From positions 1-64,000 of the forward strand of contig JAUCBJ010007352.1 in the NCBI GenBank assembly GCA_032718475.1: DNA of 64,000 nucleotides. The letters are read 5' to 3'. The position numbers and the translations under genes were made by a program. This document shows positions 10,438 through 22,070 of this stretch, one piece after another. Within the stretch, counting starts at the first letter, position 1, and every line of letters starts with the position of its first letter. The notes under the pieces are model-generated. The model worked only from the letters and a program-made list of their open reading frames with translations. It was not told the origin of the DNA and ran no database searches. The DNA is from Nemertoderma westbladi (lineage: Eukaryota > Xenacoelomorpha > Nemertodermatida > Nemertodermatidae).

Positions 10438-10942
10438 GGCATATATTACATGTATTAGTTAACAACTCAACTTCTGTATGCTATGGGTAATACTATTCAG
10501 CTGTAAATCACATCATCATGCACATACTGCACATCCACATGGAAAGCAAAGCATGCCGCTAAACTGGGTGTGGGTATTACGTGTGCAGTGCATGCATGAC
10601 ATTCTAGAATCACTTTATTTATTTAAAAACATGATTTTGTTCCATATTTACTCAATATATATTAACATTGTGCTCTTGGTGTTCTGCTATGTTCCTTTGG
10701 AATGAAATTAAATTTCCGGCGATTCACACCCAACTATGGTTGGCCAATCTGGCTTGTTCATGAAAAGCGTACCCCCATGTCCACAAATAGTCCTTCTCGT
10801 GGTGGTGTCGATTCACAAAAGTGCATTGCCTTTGTATAGGCTCATCCCAGTTTGAGATCTTTGTTTTTGAAATGATATTTTTTTTAATGCAACGCACAAT
10901 CTACCTCTTCCTAAAAGATGTTGGTGTGAGTGTCAGAAGCAG
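10438..10942. other. Non-coding spacer
   Basis: No gene or repeat recognised; moderately AT-rich. Confidence 0.4.
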
Positions 10943-11447
10943 GACAATTTGGTCCCGGACAATTCGGTCTGGACAATTCGGTCCCAGACAATTCGGTCCC
11001 ATTAATTTTGTGTTTTGGGACCGAATTGTCCTGGACCGAATTGTCCGGGACCAAATTGTCCGGATACTGACTAGGACAATTCGGTCCCAAAACATACATA
11101 TTAATGGGACCGAATTGTCCGGGACCGAATTTTCCGGGACCAAATTTAATTGGTACTATATAATTGTGAATGTTCTAGAACCTTAATAGATATTATTATA
11201 TGGTAGCTAGTGTTTTTTTTGAAAATAAAAAAAATTTTACTTTTTTTTGTTAACATTATTAGTTATGGTAGCTATGGTGTTTTTATGGAGCTTGTGAATT
11301 ATTTACTAGACTGTAATACTGTAGTATGTATTTTTAAAATGTTTAAAACTGATTTTTTTTATATATTGCTATATATAATTGTCCGGGGACCGAATTGGCC
11401 GGGACCGAATTGTCCGGGCCAAATTGTCCGGGACCAAATTGTCCTAC
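10943..11447. repeat. Bidirectional array of GGACCGAATTGTCC words
   Basis: A 14-16 bp word, GGGACCGAATTGTCC, is iterated about 15 times with sign changes: complement orientation 10943-11003, direct 11019-11060, complement near 11074-11090, direct 11106-11150 and again 11380-11447. Blocks of opposite sign can pair with each other as stems. The word itself is partly palindromic (GGAC...GTCC). An AT-rich 230-bp interior separates the last block. Short open frames across the array result from its repetition. Confidence 0.8.
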
Positions 11448-11993
11448 ATCTGTGAGTGTTATTGTCAGTGGTCTCAATAATTGGTTAAAAATAAACATAA
11501 TCTAGATGTTAGTTGCAAGAATTCAATTGTTGTGATGCAAATTCTGATGAAAGTAAAACCAGTAGAGATCTAGTAGATAACTCATTAAATAATATATTAT
11601 TTTCCAATGATATGATTATTAGTACACATGAGATTAGCTGTGCAATCTCTAATTGAAAAATTGGAAAGGAATTTGGACTAGTAAAATACCTATAAAATAG
11701 GGTTCCTATGAGAGCAGCCCCAACCAATGCGTCACGTGGACGCGTCAAAATATTTTTAGGTGTCGGACCTATTTTGCGGACGCATCAAAATTATAGAGAG
11801 CATTGAGTTTCAGTTCCTGTACTAATAATTATAATACCGGTACCGGTACCAACGCATATCTGCAAGTACGGCTATACTGCAGACTGCAGTAGGCCTACTC
11901 CTACTGCCGGATTGCAGCACAGCGATAATAAACTGTACCATTTAATATCCTTGGTCCACAAAACTGCGTCAATCAAAGTAGTGAGTCCTCGAA
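11448..11993. other. Spacer / possible LINE D 5' region
   Basis: No coding signal. At about 11703-11755 lies a GCGTCACGTGGACGCGTC-containing stretch that has a similar counterpart at about 17700-17742, on the far side of LINE D. The last part may be LINE D 5' UTR. Confidence 0.35.
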
Positions 11994-13360
11994 ATGGAAA
12001 TGCAGTATTTCTCATCCTCGACAAGTCAAACAGTGCCGGTTTATGGGCTTGGCAACTCCAACCAAGCGACTCTGACTGGCAACTATCAGCGCCAACAATT
12101 TTACAGTGGTGGCAGTAGCAATGATACTAACGGGTCGCGTATTAGTATTAACAATAAACGCCCCCGGATATCCAGCAGCGAGCAAAACAGGGACGCCGGG
12201 TTCTTGAGGCTAAACGAATCGACAAACCTCGAGAACATTCTCAGCTTAATTCCGTCAATCCATGTGTCTGTCAACGATATTAAGGGTTCGCTTGCAGCAA
12301 TGGGCACAAGAATTGAAGAAAACAAACTTAGAAGCATCTCAAACTTGAGGCGCCAGGTAGAGTTTGAAATGCAGCAACCCAAGAAGAGTTTAATCTTGGA
12401 GGGATAATGTCGGAGTCGGATGAACCAGAAGCCCTCGTAGAAATACTTAACGGTTTTATGAAGAACGTCTTAAAAGTCAACAAACTTATCCCTATCGACA
12501 ACGTCTTCCGTCTCGGTCGGGCAAATCGAAACGCCAACGCGAAGCCTCCACCGATAAAGGTGGAGTTTCTGACATTTTTAGATAGAAGACACGTATGGAA
12601 AGCTGCCAAAATTCTATTGAACACGGAGTACCGAGTTTCGGAAGATTTCCCGGAGGAAATACGCCTGCAACGCCAAGTTCTCCACCAACTAGCGCGTGAG
12701 GCTCGTAACAATGGCTATCGTAGCAGCGTTGCAAGAAACACTCTGTTTATCAACGGCAAGCGATTTTCTGGATGGGACATTGGCTCTAACAACCGCGACA
12801 TCAATCTTGGTGATCTAATCGCAGTAGATGATACTACCAGCAGTGGCGTACCTAGAGTGTCTCATAATACTGGTACTTACAGCTCTATCGCTGCTCGTAC
12901 ACTAGGTTATTCCAGGTACGGTTCCAGTACATCGCCAGTATTCCAGCTTGGCCCTAGTTTTTCAGCCAATGCGCCAGCAAATCAAGGTGTAGTTCATTTC
13001 CTGCCAACTACTTGTAGTGCTGTACACTATGAGCCGCAGTCCGATAATACCGACGGCACCAATGCTATAGATGCCGATCTGAGTACTGTAAATGTACATT
13101 TACCCAATAACTTTCTAGGTGTAGGCACAGTAGATGAACCACACGTTTCTAATTTACGTATTGGTGCACCCATACCAGACTCTGTTAGTGGTAGCCATGC
13201 CGGAGAGGGAGTTTATAGTTTTGAAATTCACTGCGAGACTAACCATAGCGTTGTAATTCCAACTATGGGTGCTAGTACCACATTATTGGAAAGCGGCTCC
13301 ATGGAGGCTTATTTGAGTCCACCAGTTCCAGCGTCTAAACAAATTATACCTCCCCAGTAG
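11994..13360 (+). pseudogene. LINE D ORF1 (nucleic-acid-binding, frame-broken)
   Basis: Two overlapping frames. The first, 11994-12407, starts at an ATG and encodes 137 residues with a low-complexity N-terminus and a likely coiled-coil segment (about residues 80-125). The second, 12407-13360 (317 residues), encodes an L1-ORF1p-like section with FRLGR, PPPIKVEFLTFLDRRHVWKAAK and an LARE-rich C-terminal domain, then a Ser/Thr-rich tail. ORF1 proteins of this type coat LINE RNA and chaperone nucleic acids. The junction is TAATG, so the stop of the first frame overlaps the start of the second. A single-base indel is the simplest explanation, because the LxLEG phrase and the following region normally form one domain. 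Confidence 0.7.
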
Positions 13361-13782
13361 GTCAACGTAACTGATTCAAATATGGATGAAACAGTTGGAG
13401 GAGCACCTCCTCTACCTGTAGTTCCGCCAATTGCCTCATCCGTAGTGTCTGCTAACCGCAGCAAACAAAGATCTATAAATACTATCTGTAGTTCGTTAAC
13501 TAGGGCAGCCAGCGGCCAACGGTACACGGCTCCGAGAGGCTGTGGGTCTGGTCGTCCATGTTGCAACAGCCTAGGTGCGGTGAACAGAAACGAGAAAGGG
13601 TGACGGTGAAAACCCTTACGGGACAAGATCCCGGTCTGGCACCATAAACGCAACGCAGCCTAATTTAAACGGTGGCGGTAGTAATAGACGCCAACCAGAC
13701 AACTGTATGGGCCCTCAGCCCATCATTCCACTGGGCAAAGGTTAAACACCAATTCCAAGTTAGAAACAAGACTGAAGTTTGG

Positions 13783-16700
13783 TAATTTTAATGTTGAGGG
13801 CATAGTAAATAGTATTGTGGAACCTGATTTTACCAAATTCATTTCTGGTTATGACTTTTTCTTGTGCACTGAAACGTGGCTTAGTCCAGTTGCTGAGCTT
13901 GATTTAAATATAAATGGCTACTCAAATGTATCCGTTAACAGGAAGCGAAAAAATAAAAATGCTAAAAGATGCAGTGGCGGAATTACACTATATTATAAAA
14001 CAAAATACGACGGGGCGGTACATGTTTTGTGTGACAGTGATGACGACATCCTATGGGTACTTTTTGAAGCAAAAAAATTCGGTATCATTACAGATATTGT
14101 TCTAGGTCTGGTGTATTTACCGCCGAATGGTTCAACAGCAGCGTTAGGGGACCCAATTTCTGTATTTGATAAACTGGAGGAAGGAATAATAAAGTTCAGT
14201 TGTTTGGGTGAACTTATGATTTTTGGCGATTTCAATGCTTGAACTAGTACCGAGCCTGACTTCATCCCCAATGACAGACCTTGTGATACTCTTGATAGAC
14301 TGCTTCCTAATGATGACATGATCCCGAATAGCCATCAGTTTAATACTACTGACCTTCCAATTGAGACAGATAGGAAAAATACCGATTTAAAAATTAATAA
14401 CTATGGCTGGAGACTACTAACTCTTTGTAGAAATTCTGGACTCCAAATAGCCAATGGGAGAGTTGGAACTGATGGTTTAGTCGGTGGCGAGTGTACTTTT
14501 CACTGCACTGGTAAAATAAAGTAATGGGGAAATCTACTATCGATTACTTTATTGCAAGCCCACTTTTATTTAAGCTATTCTCAGAACTATATGTCGGCGA
14601 TGAAAACTTGTTTTCAAAACACCGTGTGGTCACGGCTGTAATAACTGGGATAGGTGAACAACTGCACTGCGGCTCACCTATCCCACCAACTGACTCTGTT
14701 TGCAATGATAAATTGTAAAATTGTAGAATCTAAACAGTTCCACTGGCGAGATAATAAAGCTGACAGTTATAAAAATTTCTTAGACAACCCCGATATTAAG
14801 GCTACTTTGAACAACATTAGCGATGACTTATGTGACGGTATATTTTCCCAAGAAAAAATTAACAAAGCTGTTGGCAGTTTCAATGAGTGTTTACATTCAG
14901 CTGAGGACAAGTACTTTGCAAGTACAAAAACTGACACAAAGGAAAAGGGTGACCTAGGAAACCACCCCTGGTACAACAGCGAGTGTTCTACTAAAAAGGC
15001 GGCATTTCGTACAGCGCTAAATAACTGGAATAGGAATCGGTCTCCTGAGGCCCATTTGCTATTATCAAAAGCACGTGGAGTTTATCTTAGTTGTATACGG
15101 CGGACAAAATTTGCATTCAAGGTTTCCCAATCAAAAAAACTTGCAGAATACTCTGTAACGGAAACTAAAAAGTTCTGGAAACTTCTGTCTAAAGCTAGTC
15201 AGTCCAACCGTGGCAGTGATTGTACAAAACATATTTCATTAAATGTCCTTGAAAATCATTTCTCCAACCTGTGTAAGAATAATAGTGATGACAATTTTAT
15301 TGACATTGGAATTACGCCTCAAAGACCAAATAATTTCAATGTGCATAAAGATATTTTCGAAAATTTACTTGGAGATGCTTTTACTGAAGAGGAAGTTCAG
15401 GGTGGAATAAGAAATCTCAAGAGAGGTAAAGCATCCGGTGCTGATCTCCTAATAAATGAATTCTTTGTAGTCGGCTGCTCGCAGTTGACACCTGTGATGA
15501 CAATACTTTTCAATGCTGTGCTTTTCTCTGGGCATTTTCCCAAGGCATTGACCGATGCTATTATCAGCCCGATTTACAAAAACAAAGGTAGCAAGTCAGA
15601 GGGTGGAAACTACAGGGGAATCAGTCTATTAAGTGTACTTGGTAAACTCTTTACAGGTTTAATTAACTCTCGTTTAACTTGGTGGGTCGACGTATCAGGA
15701 CTGTAGATCATATATTTACGCTGAACACTATTGTGAATCACTTAATAAACTCAAAAATGAAACTATACGCATGCTTTGTCGATTTTCGAAAAGCATTCGA
15801 TAGTGTGGACAGACAGGCACTCTGGTTAAAATTAAGTAACATGGGTTTTTGCGGGAGAATTTTTAATATTATTAAGGAAATGTATAAGGCAATAAAATCA
15901 AAGTGTTCGTTGGGATGGTCAATTTTCACAATCTTTTGACTGTCTAGTTGGAGTCTTACAGGGCGAATCTCTATCGCCTCTTCTTTTCTCACTGTTTCTC
16001 AATGACTTTGAGAGCCACATGTGTCTACATGCGGGGTGACAGCTTGGACATCGGTACCTTACAACTGTTTATGTTACTCTATGCGGACGATATTGTCCTC
16101 GTTTCCCACTCGTCCCTTGGCCTGCAGAGATCTTTACATGCTTTGTCGGACTACTGTAAGTTCTGGGGACTCAGTGTAAACCTTGATAAGACTAAAGTGG
16201 TTGTCTTTAAAAAGGCAGGGTCAATGTCCCCACTGGATACATGGACTTACAATGGCACTCCCGTTCAGGTGGTGTCACAGTATTTGTACCTGGGAGTTGT
16301 TTTCTCCTCAGGGGGTAGCTCTTTAGCAGCTCAGAAATTGTTGTGTGACAAAGCTAATAAGGCCATATTTTCGTTGTCGAGGTATATGTATTGTTTTCCT
16401 ATGGCGCCTGTGCAACTTTTATGCTAACTGTTTCAATGTCTTATTAAACCTATTTTAAATTACGGTTGTGAGTGAGGTATGGGGATTTTGCCCTGCATTG
16501 GGTATCGAGCGAATCCAGCTGTCTTTCTTAAAAAGAGTGCTTAAATTGAAATCGTCAACTTCAAACTATATGGTGTACGGCGAGTGTGGTATTTTCCCGC
16601 TCATAGTTGAAAGGAAAGTGAGTATTCTAAAATATTGGCTAAAACTTATTACAATGCCAGATTCTAGAATCGCAAAACAAGCCTACACCTTGGAGGTAAA

Positions 16701-17325
16701 TGATTGTTTACGCAAACCGTCGCTTTCAAATTGGGCTTCGCGAGTACGGGATTTATTGAACGGAATTGGCTTATCTTGGGCTTGGTGTGACCAGCTCATA
16801 CCAGAGAAACTAAAGTTTTTAGCTATAGCTAAACGGGTACTTAAAGAACAATTTATTCAGAATTGGTGGTCCTTAATAAATAATTCGCCCAAGGGTACTC
16901 TTTATGTAAAGTACTGCTTCCGACCTGAATTATACCTTAGTGTGCTAACTGAACATCCACAACTGAGATATTCGCTTTCGAAGTTCAGATGTTCTTCGCA
17001 TCAGTTGGCTATATAAACTGGGCAATGGCGAAGAGTTGATCGCTCCGATCGGGTGTGTCAAGTATGCAACACCGACCGAATAGAAGATGAGTATCATTTT
17101 TTGTTTGTGTGCCCTAAATATAACGCTCTGACAACCCAATATTTAGATTCGCATCATAGCGCAACCCCTCCCAGTTTTGAAAAATTTCGCCTATTTCAAT
17201 TGTCCTCGGATTCGTCCGTAATTATGAATTGGGCACTTTTTTTCCACAAAGCAATGGCCCTGAGGGCAGAGGTATTAACACCGACTATAGTTGGTGTAAC
17301 AAGCATAGCTTCTGTTGTACTCTAG
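13783..17325 (+). pseudogene. LINE D ORF2 (endonuclease-RT, broken)
   Basis: The endonuclease begins near 13783 with FNVEGI and continues FLCTETWLSP, then GLVYLPPNG and FGDFNA, where a TGA interrupts at about 14240. It resumes to STIDYFIAS and SKHRVVT (up to about 14640). The linker and start of the RT lie in 14654-15706 (LRGKAS-type GADLLINEFF, PIYKNKGS, NYRGISLLS). A frameshift leads to 15679-15939 (VDFRKAFDSVDR), then GVLQGESLSPLLFS in another frame and LLYADDIVLVS in 15948-16427. 16468-17016 and 17053-17325 give the C-terminal domain with CQVCN...EDEYHFLFVCP, a CCHC-like knuckle. At least six disabling changes are visible, so the element is dead. The RT active-site YADD is still present. 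Confidence 0.8.
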
Positions 17326-17340
17326 AAAGTTAAAGAGTAT

Positions 17341-18480
17341 AACCATCTTGAAATACATAGAAAAACTGATGTTGGTAAATAACTCCCTCTCCCAATGTCT
17401 ATCGCTTTAAATTGTATATATTATCGTATGTACGTATTTGTTTTTCATCTGTAACATATATTTTCGTACTATCAAGATCAACTACGGTATACAATTGTGA
17501 ATTTTGGCTTTGTTAACGGCAATTTTGGTAACGGCCAACGTTATATTGGTGGATTAGCTGGCGCTCGGCAAATACTTACAAATAATAACATTTTGGTGCT
17601 TTTGATATAAATTAAAAATTAATATATGTGTTACCGGTACATTGACTATGTGACAATTTCATTAACTTGAATGTCGATTGATTAATAAACATCTATTGAG
17701 GGGAGCCCCAACCTACGCGGACGCGTCACACGTCAAAGCAATATCGAATAGTAATATGTAAATTATTAATATAACTGTATAATTAATTATACTGAGCAAA
17801 TGATACATTGTTGTATATGCTACAGTGAATTTAAACTACAGTGTAGGTCTTGTAGTATCGTATCTCGTTTAGTATATTTTAGTTGGTCAAATTGGGCACA
17901 GGTAGGTATAAATATAGGCACAAATATTCTCATTATTTTTCTTAGTATACCCGGTGTCTGACTTTCATACAGGTCTTTTATACTTAGTCTGTTGCTTTTG
18001 TCTTTATTTTATAAATTACTGCCCCGGCAAAGGATTTCAAATTGCATTTGGAGAGAGAACACTATGGGTGGTATATATATGTAATGTAATATTATTTATC
18101 TATTAATGTTAAAGAAAAACTATGCTTCTCTTCTCAGCTTATTACCAACTACAATACAACTTGTGCTGACTCTCTCAATCCTCCATGTGTAGCAATAATA
18201 AGATATTTAACTTTTATATTGATCGCATTTATATTGATCCTTACAGACAACAGCAACACATATGAATGAATATATGTCTTATTTATTATATACCCTGTAG
18301 CTTATATAAATAGATAGAGAACCACCGTGATGATAATGTAATGCCTAGTAGCCGAATATACATAACATATGCATACAGTATGAGTATGAGTATATATATA
18401 TAGGTTTTTCACGTGATACTGAACACATTCCAAACATCAATAGTTTCATATTATTTCACAAAATATACACATTTATTTAT
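17341..18480. other. AT-rich spacer between LINE relics
   Basis: No coding frame of note. A GCGGACGCGTCACACGTC stretch near 17715-17735 resembles one upstream of LINE D (11728-11747). Short TA-rich runs lie near 18390-18402. Confidence 0.4.
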
Positions 18481-18499
18481 TATTTAATCCCGGTATACA

Positions 18500-19905
18500 C
18501 ACACAGCCCATATCATACTGTACCTTATTACCAAATGCACAACCAGGTTGTCATAAACACCTACTTTCCGGTAGATAGTCACAGCAATATTGTTTCAGAT
18601 GATTTATTAAGTTTAATTAATGCAATTAAAGATATTGTTAATTTGTTAATGTTTTGGTTTGCGGTGATTTCAACGCAGATTTTGCCAGTAATACAATGCA
18701 AGTACGTGTTGTCGGTCAGTTTATACAGGATATTAGTTTGCAACGCCTTTGTGATAGTTTTCCTTTAGATTATACTTTTTGTTGCTCAAGAGGCGACTTA
18801 TTGTTATTCAACTATTGACCATTTTATGTGCAGTGAAAATATTGTAAATAATATAGTTGAATACGATGTAATCCATTCGGGTGAAAATTTATCAGGACAC
18901 AGTCCTATTTTTGTACAATTATCTAATGGTGCATTTCGTAATGATAATTCAAATATCAGTAATAACCATAGCAATGTAAAGCCTCAACCTATTCTCGTGC
19001 GAGAGTGGAGCAACAACATTGCTTTAAAGAATGTATTCGTATTGCGTTATATAGTGTTGTTGCAGATAAGGGTGCGATTTTATGCTGATATTTTCCGTGC
19101 TGTTCGTAGTCACACTTTGACCATAGAAAAGTACACCCTTGACATCATACATGCTCTAGAAGAAAGTGCTAGTTTACTATTTGTCAACAAATGTGGTATG
19201 GTATGGGTGAGGGTACTAATGAGGGTAGCTATAAACAGTAGTCCCATTCTCCCTGGTTGGTATGATTTATTGTAAATCTTATAAGGACGACGCTATATTT
19301 TGGCATAGCGTCTGGATTTCGGCGGGTAGACCATCCGCGCTATACAAAATCCTCAGATTTTTCACATGCGTAGAATTTCCCGCGCATACTATAAGTCGCA
19401 GTAAGTAAATTGAAACGTTCCGCTGAGAAAGTGAAACGAGATAAACTCATTCAGACTTGTATTGTAATAAATTCTAAAATATTCGAGGAAATAAAGAAAC
19501 TTTGTAAAGTGTCAACCAACGTGAGTCCTACAGTCGATGGCCTCACAGATACAGAATCCTTTTCCAATAGATTTGCATCGATTATTTCAGAATTGTTCAA
19601 CCAGCCCTATGACTCAGACATTCATTCACTCCATAAGGATATAAAAGAAAAACTCGAGAGTTGCTGCACGGAAGATTTACCTAAGGTTTCTCCAGATTTA
19701 GTTACGGAAGCGTTGCATAGATTGAAAAGTTCCATGTCGGATGTTACATTTGGCCTTGATTCTGACTGCCTGATGAATGGTGGGACTGAACTAGTAAACT
19801 ATTTCAGTGATCTTTTTAATTTATTTCTCTCGTACACGGCTTTGTTCCTCAGTTTCTCAGGTTCTTTGGAGTACTCCACTGCGCTATACAAGTATGTACG
19901 TGTAG
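18500..19905 (+). pseudogene. LINE E endonuclease/RT fragment
   Basis: 18535-18660 reads INTYFPVDSHSN and an Asp-rich stretch, then in the next frame VCGDFNADFA (near 18650), both from an APE-type endonuclease. 18826-18930 reads DHFMCSENIVNN, then GENLSGHSPIF, the C-terminal SxHxPI endonuclease motif. 19410-19880 covers the linker and the approach to the RT (NGVTD-like DGLTDTESFSNRFAS, then DVTFGLDSDCLMNGG). The RT core is missing: the fragment runs into the inverted repeat at about 19915. Several frameshifts and an in-frame TGA make it non-functional. Its sequence differs from LINEs A-D, so it is a separate lineage. Confidence 0.7.
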
Positions 19906-19914
19906 TTGGAAAGT

Positions 19915-20645
19915 CATTTTTGAGGCACCAAAATTAGGGCATGGCTCTTCAAATTTTGAAATATTCAAGTTGCGGAAAATAAAATTATAAAAGAACTTAT
20001 TTAACTTAAAAAACTTATAAAAGATAATTTTGATTTCATTGCATTTTTATGGGTTTTCTGGACCGCTGAATCGATTGAAAGAAATAGAAAAACCTCAAGT
20101 CTTAGTGGTACTTCATTTTGGTGAACCAAAGTTAGGGCGTGGCACTTCAAATTTTCGATATTCTGAATTTACACCAAAGTTTTGATTTAAACGCATTATT
20201 ATAGGTTATCTGTACCGCTGAATCGATTGAAAGTAATATTGAAGCTACTTCATTATTAGTGCACCAAAATTAGGCTGTGGCACTTTTTTAAAATTTAAAG
20301 TGCCACGCCAAAACTACTAAGTCTTCAGGTTTATATATTACTTTCATTCGATTCAAATGCCCAGAAAACCTATAAAAATGCTTTAAAATCTCAACTTTGG
20401 TGTAGTTCCCGAATGTTGTATTTTTCAAAATTTGAAGTGCCATGCTCTAATTTTGGTGCAACAAAAGTGAGCTACCACTAGGTAGTCATATTTTTAGAGT
20501 AATTTTATTCGAATCAACGACCAGGAAAACCTATAAAAATTTGCTGAAATCAAAATATAGTGGTATTTTTCGGGTCTCATATTTTTCAAAATTTGAAGTG
20601 CCACGCCCACTTCTTAGATGCACGAAAAATGCAAACCGGTTAATT
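19915..20645. repeat. Four-monomer inverted repeat (fold-back)
   Basis: Two direct monomers of about 180-185 bp (starting near 19925 and 20115, each containing GCACCAAAATTAGGGC and GGACCGCTGAATCGATTGA) face two inverted monomers (about 20305-20480 and 20485-20645). The centre is near 20290-20300 (GTGGCAC ... GTGCCAC). Monomers have diverged by tens of percent, so the fold-back is old. Similar CGACCAGGAAAACC words recur at 59535 and 59695, suggesting a dispersed family. Confidence 0.65.
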
Positions 20646-21836
20646 TTCGGGAATAAAATATCATCGCATTCGATTCAGCGTCTTGAAAAACCTACTAGAG
20701 CTAGCATACAAAGCAACACTACAGTATTAGTTATTTTAAAAACACAAATTTTGTAATAATTTGGTCCTTTTTTTGTGAAAATTATGATACCCAGGTAACT
20801 AAATTTTCCTTTTTTAAGGTTTTGAAGTGTTCTTCGATAATTGTTTCACTTACACCCCAAATTTTGTAGGATTTCATTGGACGATTACTAAAATGGTGGT
20901 CCAGTGCTGCTAATGATCTAAACACCCCAGTGGTAATAGGGTTATAATCCGGTAAAATCCAAGTCAAAATGCATTCCTTTTGGAAGGTCCTGGAAGGAAC
21001 CGTGAATTGCAACGCATTTACTGCACTAGTATTTACGGTAGTTGTTTATGGGATTCTTTCTCCGATATAGTTGTTATAGGCTTTTTACATCATGGAATGT
21101 TAATGTTCGAATTGTGTTCGGTTTACATTAAGCTAGTCACAGATATATTGCTGAAAACTCGTTACCTTTTCCACACCCTTCTTGTATTATGTTACGTTCT
21201 AGATACATAAATTTCCCCACGATTTACGTTCATCGAATAAAAACTGCCTACGTTTTCTTTCTGTTCTGTAGTATCGTTCACTGATTGTAAATTACGTGGT
21301 GGATGTAATTTACATAGCATTGGAAATATGTGCAATATTAATAATTTAAATTTTATGTCGACTCGTAATTTCTCCCAGTGTATTAGATATGTACCTTTTA
21401 CAGATTCAAATATGTGGCGTTTAAATCTTTGAAAATAAATTATTGGTTGCCGTTTGAATGCAGTACAATATGAGGTACCAGGTTTTAATAATGTCGAACT
21501 GTATGTGATTCTTGATAATGTTTCCACGACGTAACATGTAATTACCGGGTAAGGAACTTAACCTTTTGTTGTGCTACATTTATTTTATACTTACATACGC
21601 TGTGCCGTTATTTTTATCAATGATGAGCATGAATTAAATAAATAAATCATAATTAAACATGCACGGTAGCTCAATGGTTATGGAAGTCAATAACTAATTA
21701 AACTGCAAGAAATCAAAATCAAGAAAAAAAAGGACAGCGGAAAAAAATTCCTTATAATAATTTAATTTCTATGCCTCTTACAATATAACATTTAACAAAA
21801 AAAAAATAAAATAATAATTACATAATTGAAAAGGTT
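20646..21836. other. Non-coding stretch before the Harbinger element
   Basis: Contains a 111-codon frame on the minus strand (21192-21527) and a 76-codon one (20782-21012); neither has a domain I recognise. Poly(A)-rich tracts lie near 21723-21735 and 21797-21810. Confidence 0.35.
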
Positions 21837-21839
21837 CTG

Positions 21840-21985
21840 GGGCCGGTTGCATAAATCCGACTTATCTCTAAGTTCGACTTAACTTTAAGATAAGTCCATT
21901 CTATTAACTAAGTCAGTTGCAAAAAAATTGTTATAATATAAGTGCGACTTAAATATATAACATAACTTAAGTCATAAAAGATAAG
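21840..21985 (+). repeat. Harbinger left terminal inverted repeat
   Basis: Begins GGGCCGGTTGCATAAA, followed by repeated CGACTTA/TAAGTC words and a second CTAAGTCAGTTGCA word near 21908. The right end carries the same order in reverse complement. Beyond the first 16 bp the two arms have diverged. Confidence 0.75.
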
Positions 21986-22070
21986 GTAGGTAGGGGGGTA
22001 CCGTAAGTGCGATAAGTTTCAATTAAAATCTGAGAGAACAGCCTATGGTTTATATTGATTGGATAGCAAC

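Larger units (their letters stand above)
11994..17340 (+). mobile_element. LINE D, degenerate two-ORF non-LTR retrotransposon
   Basis: A near full-length LINE: an ORF1 with an L1-ORF1p-like RNA-binding section, a spacer of about 400 bp, and an ORF2 with endonuclease, reverse transcriptase and C-terminal zinc knuckle. Both ORFs carry frameshifts and stops. The true 5' and 3' ends are not resolved; no poly(A) tail or microsatellite tail was seen immediately after the last stop at 17325. Confidence 0.8.

Noticed and set aside
21192-21527. 111-codon minus-strand ORF
   Set aside because: No motif, no signal, AT-rich surroundings; could be an exon but nothing supports it.
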